A DNA stretch of 64,000 nt from Favolaschia claudopus. Its lineage: Eukaryota > Basidiomycota > Agaricomycetes > Agaricales > Mycenaceae. Positions 11,849 to 22,200 of this stretch are shown piece by piece; the stretch's first letter is position 1, and every line of letters starts with the position of its first letter. The notes under the pieces were generated by a model. It did not search any database, was not told the DNA's origin, and saw only the letters and a list, made by a program, of their open reading frames with translations. A program made the position numbers and the translations under genes. The DNA is taken from NCBI GenBank assembly GCA_037176885.1, contig JAWWNJ010000202.1, forward strand, positions 124,001-188,000, in the 5' to 3' direction.

Positions 11849-14258
11849 ATGACCCTCCATACTTGTCAATACTGTGGAAAGAGCTGCGACACGGCTCAAG
11901 GCCTAAAAGGTCATTATGACCTCACAAAACTCTGTCGCGAGAGAATGTACAAGGCTTACGAAGTGGACTCGGGCGGCGAGTCCGAGTCAGACGATACGGT
12001 CTCAGGCTCCGGTGACTCAGAGGTAGAGATTGATGATGGCGGCTTGGGCGACGACAGTACAGCGCCCGACATCGAGCAGTCTTTCGACGATGCTGGCAAT
12101 TCTTCTGACGACGATGAGCTGCGAGCGGACCCTCCGAGGACCAATACCTCACCCTCTCGATCCCCTTCACCTGTTGATGCACATCCCTCGGGTCCACAGA
12201 AACGGCCGCGTCCTACGGTGGAAGAGGTGGAAGACGAGGACGACCGATACGTCCAAGACTTTCCGGCAAATCGGAGGGCGGGCGAGCCGTTAGGACAGTG
12301 TGAGACTGTATTTGAAAAGTTGCGGGCCGAGCAGAAGGAAAACGGGCACCCGCCGTGGTATCCGTTTGAAAGCGAAGAGGAGTGGGAGCTTGCGCGATGG
12401 CTGATGACGACGGGGCTCAGTCAGAAGAACCGAGACGATTATCTTAAACTCAAAACGGTGCGTACCTCCTGCCGTCATTGGATCTTCTGTTAATATTCAG
12501 CCAGGTCCGAGAGAAAATCCAACCGTCGTTTTCAAATAACAGAGCGTTTTTGAAGTACATTGATGCCCTTCCGTCAGGGCCCCAGTGGTTTTGTCATGCT
12601 TTGGAGGTGACGGGCGATGAGAAGGACGAGAAGGGGGAAGACAAGAAGGAGATCGTTGAGGTCTGGTACAGAGATCCTGTGGAATGTGTCAGAGAGCTGC
12701 TGGGAAATCCATCTTTCGCGGGGAAACAGGGATACAAACCAATTCGCATCTTCAAGACAATGAAAGATGGCAAGTACACAAACCAAGAGTTTTCCGAGAT
12801 GTGGACGGCGGACTGGTGGTGGAAGATTCAGGTCAGCGCGAGTCACAATCGATACAAAGACCATGTACTCACAATACGCAGGAATTGCTTCCGCCTGGCG
12901 CAACCCTCGGCCCTATCATCATCTCGACAGATAAAACACAGCTGACGCGATTCAGCGGTGACCAGCAGGCGTGGCCGGTATATCTGACGATTGGGAGCAT
13001 CGAGAAAGAGACGAGACGCAGCCCATCGTCTCGTGCCACGATTCTCATCGGCTACATCCCTGTCACGAAGCTTGAGATTATTTCCAAGGCCAGGCGAGGG
13101 GCGGTTGGGCAGCAGCTCTTCCACGACTGCATGCGCGTCATTCTCGAGCCTCTTTGTGCGGCGGGGGAGGAGGGAGTAGAGATGGCGTGTGCTGACGGGT
13201 TCGTGCGAAGGATGTACCTAATTTTGGCCGCTTACATAGCGGACTATCCGGAGCAATGCCTCGTTGCTTGCTGCCGCGAGAACTCTTGCCCTCGCTGCAT
13301 CGTCAAACCCAAAGAGCGAGGCAAGCCTATATTCTCTACCTACCGCGATTCAGAGGAAACTCTGCGTGTTATCCGAGACCAATCCCAAAACAAATTCCCT
13401 GTCAAATTCGTCGATCAAAATCTGCGGGCCCTTCATCCGTTATGGGCCGACTTCCCTCACTGCGACATATTCGCTTCCTTCACTCCTGACCTCCTACACG
13501 AACTTCACAACGGCGTTTTCGGTGACCACATCGTTAAATGGTCCACCAAGGCAACGAACGGTGGCGCCGCCTTCTCTGGACGAGAACTCGGTATTCCCTG
13601 TCTACAAACGATTATCCGTCCCTCTACCTAAACTTCCCGAAGTCGGCTCTCGCATCGTGAAGGACACGATCCGAGCAGTGCGTGGGGAGCCGATGAAAAT
13701 GACGTCGAAGGGGGTTCAGCCAGCTAAGGAAGGACGATTCGACACAGTTCTCGTGCGCAAGGATCCTCCGGACCGGTCGAAAAATCCTACCGATGGCAAG
13801 TCATTTATTTAGGTTGAATGTTTGATTTACTAACGAATAAAACAGGGATTTCTGTCGCCCGAGTCAGGGTAATATTTCGATTGCCTGGTCATTACGGCGC
13901 CTATTCCCATCCCTTGGCTTACGTCGACTGGTACAAACCGTTGAAGGACCCTGAACCAAACATTCGGATGCATGAAGTTTCACTTTCCTCCCGAAACCAC
14001 CGTCAAAATTCCTCTGTAATTCCAATAACCCAGATTCTTCGTTCCTGTCACCTCATACCTGCGTTCGGCAAGTCTGTCGTCCCCACTTGGACCTCGGACC
14101 GTGTTCTCGACCAATGTAAACTTTTTTATCTCAATCCGTATCTTCGACATCATGATTTTTATTTATTCCGGTATCTTGTTGATATGTACTACCAGAGGCA
14201 GGAAGAGGAGAAGCGGAGAGTACGAATGAGGTTGCTTGGGAGGGCGGGACGGTTCTAA
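11849..14258 (+). pseudogene. Plavaka-type transposase, internally deleted
   Basis: The start is MTLHTCQYCGKSC, a C2H2-like zinc finger (C6, C9, H22, C28), followed by an acidic linker and PRPTVEEVEDEDDRYVQ. Introns at 12458-12504 and 12832-12881 join exons encoding FLKYIDALPSGPQWFCHAL, FSEMWTADWWWKIQ, IIISTDKTQLTRFSGDQQAW, ADGFVRRMYLILAAYIADY, CCRENSCPRC and LHELHNGVFGDHIVKW. All are signature blocks of Plavaka transposases. After VKWSTKATN (about 13560) the frame shifts and jumps to the C-terminal blocks FPVYKRLSVPLPKLP, YGAYSHPLAYVDWYKPL and HEVSLSSRNHRQNSSVIP, ending at 14258. The central region with the HFKKG...SLTSQWTGTE block, present in the copy at 45.6 kb, is missing. It is therefore not expected to be active. 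Confidence 0.8.
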
Positions 14259-14779
14259 TGTCATCTGTAATTTATGTCTTCCTCGCAACCGTGCAATTGA
14301 CTTCTTTACCGTTTTCAGAATTGAATCAAATTTGGATTGTTTTCTGATTCAGACCATTTCAAATCGGATTCACAGGCGAGTAATCGATTGCTTTAGTTGA
14401 TCTCTATATCTATCTGCCTCAAAATTAAGGCCCCCCATTCTCTCATCCTTGGTTGCGTTCGCGAACGTGACACTGTGACAGAGGGTGACCCTCAACAAAA
14501 CATCGATAACTCGTTTCAATCTCGATCCCGGTTTGTGAGATAGCTCATATGTACTCATAGCACTCATTGGAAATGATATATAGCCTCTACAGCAAATTCC
14601 ACGAGGAGCCCCATTCATAAGATATCAAACGGACGTGTACGAGCTGTACCACATAACGAGGAATCAAAGTACGGTGAGTTAGCTGTTTGTCGGGCATACC
14701 GAAGATATTTACGCTGTTATTCAAGTGTTTTATACTATAGCTACTACCGACACTACAAACTGTACACCTAAAGCTCTCA

Positions 14780-14935
14780 TGGCTACCGTACTTCAAGCCA
14801 AATGCTACCGCAGCTACCGTGCTGCAAGCGGACAGCTACCGAAGCTACTAACAGATACTGTCCTGCAGGTGGGGAGCTACCAGTGCTACCGGCAACGCAT
14901 AGCGCTGGCCTGCAGCTACCCGGGAAAAACCTGTT
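14780..14935. repeat. GCTACC/GGTAGC subterminal repeat zone (right)
   Basis: GCTACCG, AGCTACC and GCTACT motifs recur about every 10-25 bp. This mirrors the zone at 9360-9540 and marks the other end of the Plavaka element. It overlaps the 3' end of the BTB reading frame. Confidence 0.55.
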
Positions 14936-15895
14936 TGCAGATGTCGGCAGCACTCAGACAGCTTGGGATGTGTGAGCGTCGCATCCTGCAGAATCTTTGC
15001 GACAATTCCTCCCAACTTCATTGGCGTCTTTGGATGGAGAAGGTCACGGCCAATCTTGTCAAACCACAGCTTCGGCCAGATTGATTGGCAAGATGTATGA
15101 TCTGTGCATTGAATAGAGGGATCTTTGATCATGCCGGGGGGGACGAGAGCGGTGCGTCGTGTTTCCTCTCCCAACATCTCCATTGCATTCACCAGCATTG
15201 AGTAGACTTTCCACCCCATGGCGCAAATGTCATCATCCTTCAACTGGCTGAGCTTGCCATCGAGGATACGACGTACAGCGGGCCGAACCCAATCCGGGAT
15301 TGCAAATTTGCCGGCAAGCTCGAGACGACGAGAAGGAGAAAGGTACACCATGTCGAGACCGTGAATTGCATACTTTTTGGCAGCGGCAATCTCCCACATG
15401 TCGGCCAGCTTCAATAGGTGAGTGCACATCCTTTCTTTTTCGACATCGTCGCCCAAAGATTCCCATTCTCTGTTTGCCTTTTAGTATAATTTAGATTCAT
15501 GCTTGCAGACATATACTGACGTGAGGTATAGCCAAAACAAGAAGTCGTTGAACTCTTGCGCGTTGGTTCCGGGAATGAATAGTGGGTAGAGTGATGTGCC
15601 CTCCCGGTTTGGGTCGTCGCTTTGCTTGTTGTCTGGAATGGTAAGAATTTCTTCCGTGACTTTTGACAGCTTCGTCAACATGCTCAAGTGGATTTTGTAG
15701 ATGGTTTGGTTGTCAACCTGTCAACTCAGCGACGGTCAATACCTGTAACAAGCCAATTTTTTGAAGATTGTATCATACCCGGACGACGATAGACCCGTCG
15801 CTGTACCAATACGCGATGTGCTGAATAAACTGGCCGGTGTTCTTGACAACCTCTCCATTCTGCTGAGCTTTGTTGCCGCTCTCGCTGTCGTTCAT
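14848..15895 (-). CDS. BTB/POZ domain protein
   Basis: Three exons fit: 15895-15779, 15717-15517 and 15477-14848. Splicing gives a continuous frame starting MNDSESGNKAQQNGEVV. The BTB fold signature is WYSDGSIVVRVDNQTIY, KIHLSMLTKLSKV, LYPLFIPGTNAQEFNDFL and FWLYLTS, followed by helices MCTHLLKLADMWEIAAAKK and LELAGKFAIPDWVRPAV as in agaricomycete BTB proteins. The family is large and thought to mediate protein-protein contacts, often as cullin adaptors; the partner here is unknown. The last ~30 residues are encoded by the repeat zone of the neighbouring Plavaka element, so the native C-terminus has probably been replaced by transposon sequence. No other damage was seen. Confidence 0.8.
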
Positions 15896-17966
15896 GGTAA
15901 TGGATAGAGTTTTTTTTCTTCTGCTTCCGCACAAAGGTGAGGCCTCAGATCAAACGTGCCTTGAGTTTACGACCACACATGGATCCGCATGTTAGTTATT
16001 TTTGAAACCTGTGATGTCCTTTGCCAGCGGCCACCATGTCGCACCGACTTCCGCCACTGCCGCCTCATCCTGATAACGCGCCTTGGTCCCCAAACGTGTA
16101 CCACGCATACGATGTGGTGCACAGCACTTTTTCGTCACGCGTCGAATGTCCTCAGCCAAGACGCAGATGCAAAACGGCTTCAGGCGCATATTGAAAAGGC
16201 AACGGAAGAGCTGCTTCCCATTCTCGAGGCTTTCGAATCTCATGCAGCTGTGGAACATATTCCCCTTCCTTGGTTATACTCTTGCACAGAAGCTGTTGGC
16301 CACTTGACTGTGGGTCTATGTCAGGCTCAGGAAGTCGCTACAACTAGGTATTGTACTTGCCTCGGTGACTTCGAATGATCTATTACTCACTGCATCTCAG
16401 AGAGGAAACAAATGTGGCCTATGTTGAGCCAGTGACAGTGGTCCGTACTGGAAAAAGGGGCCGGCCCCGCAAGCAACTCAATCCTCAGCTTCTCGCCGAG
16501 GCTATGCAATCGCAACGCCGAATGTCGCTCACAAAGCTGGCTCAACTCATGGGAGTCAGTCGACCTACGCTACGAAAGCAACTGGTTTTGAATGGTGTTT
16601 ATTCGAAATTTACTTCCCTTTCTAAATCCGAACTCGACAACTTGGTCAAACATTTTCGTGAGGCCAAACCGGATTCTGGAGTCCGGTATTTGATTGGATT
16701 TCTCCGTAACCACGGGCTCATGTGCGATGGCTGTGGACGCCCATGTCCTTATTTGGACATGGGACTGCACCCGTGTCTGATGGGCCTCGGCCCGATCATT
16801 TCTCTGTGATCTTGAGTCGTTCAACTTTGGATTCAGTTCTTCGCGCCATGAACACGTCCTGCACTAACAAGCTGAAAAGAATTACTTTGAACCATTTACC
16901 TCTTTGTTTTTTGTCTGCAAAATGTACCATGTGAATTGCGAAGCAGTGTGAAATCTGACAACTTCTCATGCAGTTAGGACTCGACTCGGATCTGACTCGA
17001 TGAAGGTGTTATTCAGCCCAGAAAACCAAACAAGAAATTATCTTCGATGTATTTCCAATTTCAGTCGGTTATGATGCACATTTTCCAGTGCCGGAATGGA
17101 CAAGAGAATGAATTTTGAAAGGACAATGCATGATCATTTTGTACAACAGCTCCCAGCGCAACTCTCGAAGGGCATCTGGCCGCAGACGTAACAAGCTCGA
17201 TTTCCAAGCGCAAGGACAGAAGACACATTGAAAAAAGTAACCGCACACCAACCTCAAGATACGAACCCGTGTAAGGTGTGTATGCGGTTATTCTGGTCAA
17301 TATGCTTCAGCGCATGCTAGGAAGCTGCGGCCGGCGAATGTGTTATTGAGTGGGCACCATGTATGCGGTGACAAACAGCCTTACACCTTTGGTGTGCGCC
17401 TCGTCTCCGTCTCGCAATTAACGGTAAAAGACCAGTTTCTCAAGAATTATCAATGATGCTCACCGCGACATTGCAAATGCTTTATAAAGCCGCTTTTTAC
17501 TGATTAGACGGGGTGATCTAATTTTGTTTGAAGTAGAAAGCTGAAATATATCCAAGGCAGCAGAGTAGAAGTGCGATTCGGTGAAGGCTCTCCAAGTCGA
17601 GGCAAAGCTGAGTTTACCTCCAAGAAAGGAACAGCAAAAAGAAAGCAAGATTGGGAAAAGAGTCTGGCAAAGCATTGGCATTTGAAGTCGAATGGATAAA
17701 GCAGTACTGCAGAGTACAGAAAGTGCCGTTGCGCGACACGTCGCGCCCAGGTGAGAAGTTCGGGTTTGGATGAGAAAAAGTAATAATTGTACTGAGTTTG
17801 GTTTTACAACGACCAGCCAATAGAGACAAGGCAGAGCGAGAGGCAGACTCCAGAGGGAAGCGGGAGAGGATGAAGTAGGAGTCCGGGATGACTCGGAGGA
17901 CGTTCCGGTTGTTGTTGCGTTGCCAACGCCGGTTGCGACAACCTAAACGAAAATATCTTGAATTTA

Positions 17967-18790
17967 GTGCTGTGTAAAATTGCTCCCCGGTAGTGCTGGG
18001 TAAAATTGCACTATGTAAATTACATCACGGGAATTTTACATGTAATTTACAGTGTAAAATACGTTGTTTACATCCAGGGTTTCAAGGTCCGTGTAAAATA
18101 GCGTAAAATACTGAATGAGGCAGAAGCTCAAAAGCGCTCAAACGCGGCTGGAATCAGCCTTCAGGATTTCAAAAACAGGTTCAAGAGCAACTTTGAATCC
18201 AGTTCCAGTGCATTTGTGACAGATCAATCGTCCGGCACCGATGGGCACACTTTTGACCATCGAGAACGAGATTTTTTTAGACTCTGGGAGCGTGGGAATT
18301 TTTGAATTTTACATGTAAATTACATCTGTTCCCTCGGCCCGCTTTGAACTTACAGTAAATTACATGGCCGGGGAGCAATTTTACACAGCACTACTCCCCG
18401 GCCATGTAATTTACTGTAAGTTCAAAGCGGGCCCAGAGAACATATGTAATTTACATGTAAATTACATGTAAAATTCAAAATTCCCACGCTCCCAGGGTCT
18501 GAAAAAAATCTCGTTTTTTGCCGAAAATTGTGCCGATCGGTGCCGAACGATTGATCTGGAACAAATGCACTGGAATTGGATTTAAAGTTGCTCTTGAACC
18601 TGTTTTTGAAATCCTGAAGGCTGATTCCAGCCGTTTTTGAGCGCTTGTGAGCTCCTGCCTCATTCAGTATTTTACGCTATTTTACATGGAGGTTGAGACC
18701 CTGGATGTAAATTACGTATTTTACAATGTATGTTACATGTAAAAAACCCGTGATGTAATTTACATCGGGCAATTTTACCCCTTACTTGAA
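17967..18790. repeat. Giant palindrome of TGTAAATTACA-rich repeats
   Basis: The two halves, about 17996-18375 and 18394-18785, are inverted copies over nearly their whole length, with scattered substitutions. They include AATACTGAATGAGGCAG, GGCTGGAATCAGCCTTCAGG and CCCGCTTTGAACTTACAGT. The left half is also a closed unit: GTGCTGTGTAAAATTGCTCC at 17968 recurs inverted at 18373-18392. So one ~427 bp TIR unit plus a second, inverted unit probably sit head to head. ACATGTAAATTACAT motifs recur at the unit ends. Non-coding. Confidence 0.85.
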
Positions 18791-18814
18791 TTACATTGGC
18801 CAGATCCTAATTAA

Positions 18815-18925
18815 GGCTTATGAATTATGTCTGTGGAGAGCCGGCGGAATTCAAGTTTTCAAGTTGCAAAAAGAGAAGAGAAAGAGAGAGAAAGGGGAGA
18901 GACTCACTATGTCTGTTTCCAAGAA
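18815..18925 (+). repeat. Terminus-family repeat, left-type end
   Basis: It starts GGCTTATGAATTATGTCTGT, then GGAGAGCC, GAATTCAAGTTTTCAAGTTG and a purine-rich GAGAAAGAG tract. The same block, inverted, forms 24265-24365, and a diverged version forms the right end of the 4 kb element (20590-20726). The family therefore marks termini of related elements. No matching 8 bp duplication was found for this end. Confidence 0.65.
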
Positions 18926-18975
18926 ATCGGCGCTTCAAAGTCGCTGTAGCACTTTCCAGAGCGATCACAATCTTG

Positions 18976-19405
18976 CAAGGGGTACCCACCCTTAAAACTT
19001 CGGACACAGGGTCGGAAAAGTGACTTAAGGCTCGCTCGACCCCCACCCCCCTACGTAAGTGTTACATAAGCACCAAATACGGTAATTTTCATCAAAAACT
19101 CCCAAAGTTTGGTCAAATTTTGCTCTGATTTTGACAGCATCAGTACACTTCCAGGACACTTTAGTGCTCGAATGTGGTATCCCACACATTTTTGAATTTT
19201 CCTGGCCAAAACTTGTCGTTCGGTTTTGGCCGAGGCACACCAAATATATTATGTAATCAAATATTTTTCTCACTTTTTTTTTCTGACCTTCTCAAACGCG
19301 TTTTCAGACCAATCCAAAGCTAGGTCGGAAAAGTGGAATAAGACGACCCTGAGGCCCACCCCCCCCTTAGCCGGTGTCTCGGGTTTTGCCGGTGGGTACC
19401 CCTTG
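18976..19405. mobile_element. 430 bp MITE with 8 bp TSD (hAT-like)
   Basis: The termini are CAAGGGGTACCCACC and, inverted, GGTGGGTACCCCTTG. Both sides carry the duplication CAATCTTG (18968-18975 and 19406-19413). A CA start and an 8 bp duplication fit hAT-type MITEs. Internally, GGTCGGAAAAGTG is present as a direct repeat near each end (about 19011 and 19323), each followed by a C-rich stretch. Non-coding; nested inside the 4.0 kb element. Confidence 0.85.
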
Positions 19406-20464
19406 CAATCTTGATTTCTTATAGGCAGATCAGATCAGAGGAATTCAAAATATGGTAAGAGGTATGTCCTTTCGGAGCAACTGCCTCCTTGGGACATACT
19501 CTCAGCCAATCAAATTCAAGATTTCCTCGGAGGTTTCCTCGGCCGTTCCCACAGTGAGTCCGAAAAGGCCGATGAACCATTCTCGACGCTGAATTCACGT
19601 TGAATTGGCTTCAGATACTCTCACAAACATGCTCTGACGCTTTATTCGTGTTGAAGACAGTATATCGATACATCAGGCACAATTTCTTCGAGTTCTTGGG
19701 CTCAAGACCAAAACACATGCAAACCTCAAAGCTCAGTTGACCGCCGGCAGCAAGTTCAAGTATTCTGCTCTCCAAGGTGGCGGTTAAGGTGCACGATTCA
19801 GGCTTAAATGAGACTGCATATATAGGTAAATCGAGTGAGGGGCGATTCGTCTCAATTTTACGTTCACGGATAAATCCGAAGCGGTATAAACTACATGTAA
19901 GCTCTGTTGATCTCAAAATTCAGACAAGTATGTGGCCTAATGAGCAGGTATAACAAACATGGTAAGAGAATCTATATATCATGTCAGGAAACCACCGTCT
20001 GGACGCCAGGAGAAGAAAAAAAGACGCACCAACATTCGGACTCCAATTGCGCCGTCCTCAGGCTCTCAACTATGTAGGGACCCAAATGAAGTTCTAAACC
20101 AGCAATATTGCTTTCAGAAAAGTTGAAGACAACGATGTCTTGCTCCCCCGCATTCCGAGCACGAAGCGACACAGGTGCGCTGTTGTTGTAAGATCAAAAG
20201 CAGGTAGTTGGGGTGGGACGGATTGCGGAGCGGGGGAAGGCAACGAAATGAAAATTGGCAAGGCTTGTGGGGGGCCGTCTTCTTCCTGCGTTCTTTCTAG
20301 CTCCTCCATTCAAGTGCATGCTTGCAAGGACTGGTTGGGCGTAAGTAGGTAAGAGACAGACAAGGAAGTTGATCCGAGATTGACAGCCATTCATGTGACC
20401 CGGAACTCGTCGGATCACACGAGTATGCCTTTTTCGGACATAACCCTCCATAATGAGCCCAGAT

Positions 20465-20503
20465 CCTTAGTCCATTCGGGGAATGTCCCAGAATGGACTA
20501 AGG
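20465..20503. repeat. Short perfect hairpin
   Basis: CCTTAGTCCATTC (20465-20477) and GAATGGACTAAGG (20491-20503) are exact inverted copies with a 13 nt loop. No T-run terminator context and no known role. Confidence 0.6.
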
Positions 20504-22200
20504 ACATGCCGCACTCTTGAATTCAAGCCGCGGCCAGATTGGGACATGGGAATCAAGATGAATTCTAGCTGCAGCGTACGTTCGAGAGCGTCTCAGGCCT
20601 CGAGAAGCGGGGGGCAAAGAGAAACTTGAATTTGAGATTCTCCCTCTTTTTCCCCCTTTTTTCTCTTTTTTCGCAACTTGAATAACTTGATTTCTTCGGC
20701 CCGTCCACAGACATGGGACATGGGCCTAACCACGGTCTCCATGTACAAAAACGGCGTGTTTACTCTGCCGTTCATCGCGTTGATGGGCTGGGCAGCATTC
20801 TTCGACAGCAAAGAGTCATCAAACGCAAACCATATCAGGTCTCTAGACCACACGCGCTCTGGCATGTAGATGGGCACCACAAGTTGATATTATGGGGGAT
20901 TGTGATCCATGGTTTTGTGGATGGGTACTCTCGGACGGTGTGATCTATCATTTCTTCAGCAGAACTTCGATTGAAACTAGAACTTTAGATCACCGGATTG
21001 CGTGCAAGTACAAATAACAAAGCGTTGACAGTGCTTGAGGTTTTCCTTGTAGCTGTTGGGGAGTATGGCTTGCCGTCTCGAGTTCGCGGTGATCGGGGGG
21101 CAGAGAACAAGAAGGTATCGGTATATATGATTTTAAAGCCTGGCCTTGGCCGTGGGTCGTTCATCTGGGGCTCGTCAGTCTTTTGTACCTGAGCCGCAAT
21201 CTGTGTAAACTGACGACGATAATACTAGATCCACACACAACACGCGTATCGAGAGACTTTGGGTTGAGGTTGGGTCTCAATTTGCGCGTCGCTGGAGGGC
21301 TTTCTTCTACAGACTCGAGGCGCTCCACGGCTTGGACCGCCGAAATCCGCACCACCTATGGCTTATACATTTTCTTTTTCTTGATCTCATCAACGACGAC
21401 TGCGAAAATTTCCGTCAAGAATGGAACTGCCATCCGATTTCCGGGGAAGGCCATGACATGAGCCCGCAGGTACGTTCGAGCAGAGTACTGACAGCTTCAT
21501 TCATTGACATCGCATTACAGGCAATGTGCTTTGAAGGACAACTCCGCAACGGAATCTACATCGACGAGTCGGACGATTGTGACGGCGTGCACCCCAATGT
21601 AATCCAGCGCTTCTATGGTACACATGGTCCTGAGCGCCGCCAAATCCCTGGCCACACAGGCGCAGGCCAATTGGACGATGAAGAAGTATCTATTCCTTCT
21701 GCTAACGGCATAACTGGCTCAGAGGACAACGACGAAAGGGATTTAGAAGAACAAATTGAAGACGCACAGGCTGATAATTTTCACCACGAAGCTGTTTCCG
21801 TCCCCAAACATTCCAATCCCTTTGAAGACGACAGCTCAATGGAGCTCTTTTACGACTCTCTGGAAACTGCTATCAACGAGTCGATTATCCCGCCGGGGTA
21901 TGGGTTGCTGCCGGAGGAGTGGGACGAAGAAGGTTATCCTTCGTTTGAAATCCTCAAATCAGGGCGGCGTGGTGTCAAGCGCCTTCGTGTCGCATTGCCT
22001 GATGCAGTTTGGCGCCCTCGAGCGGAGATGTGGGGGCGCGCGTTGGCTATTTTAGAGCATATTGTCATTCTAAACGAAACTTCAAATTAAAACTGGATTC
22101 GCACTGGAACATACGCGTGTTGATATTGTTTAACGCTGAGAAAACACCATGCAGGTTGCTGTAATCAAAGCGGCCTCTCCATCCAACCACAACCTTCTCC

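Larger units (their letters stand above)
9350..14935. mobile_element. Plavaka-type DNA transposon, copy 1 (ends approximate)
   Basis: A divergent two-gene unit (DUF6532-type gene minus, Plavaka transposase plus) lies between two zones rich in short GGTAGC/GCTACC repeats, at 9360-9540 and 14780-14935. Such subterminal repeats are typical of CACTA-like elements, the group Plavaka belongs to. I could not fix exact TIRs or a target duplication, so the ends are approximate. The same gene pair recurs at 39.0-46.7 kb. The transposase here has lost its central region, so this copy is predicted to be non-autonomous. Confidence 0.65.
16715..20726. mobile_element. 4.0 kb TIR element with perfect 8 bp TSD
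   Basis: The ends are inverted copies: GGCTCATGTGCGATGGCTGT at the left, and on the right the complement of GGCCCATGTCCCATGTCTGT. TAACCACG flanks both sides (16707-16714, 20727-20734). Removing the element and one duplication restores the integrase reading frame without a gap. No transposase frame is visible inside; the content is a large palindrome (17967-18790), a nested MITE and unassigned DNA. The 8 bp duplication suggests a hAT-like or another 8 bp TSD superfamily, but the GGC terminus is not the usual hAT CA start. Non-autonomous. Confidence 0.85.
16035..22090 (+). pseudogene. DDE integrase-type gene, split by a 4 kb insertion
   Basis: The 5' part has [40 protein letters not shown], then after an intron near 16347-16400 GRPRKQLNPQLL, an HTH-like SLTKLAQLMGVSRPTLRKQL and KPDSGVRYLIGFLRNHG. 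The frame stops where a 4.0 kb element begins (16715) and resumes exactly at 20735 with LHVQKRR. The catalytic half has WHVDGHHKLILWG (first D), RVRGDRGAENKKV (second D) and TRIERLWVEVGSQFARRW (E, 34 residues after the second D), so a DD34E core. Introns fit at 20938-20988, 21174-21228 and 21470-21520. The acidic C-terminus ends at 22090. Proteins with this layout are frequent in Agaricomycetes and annotated as integrase-core proteins. Near 16140 a frameshift or unresolved intron exists. The insertion makes expression of a full protein unlikely. Confidence 0.78.
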
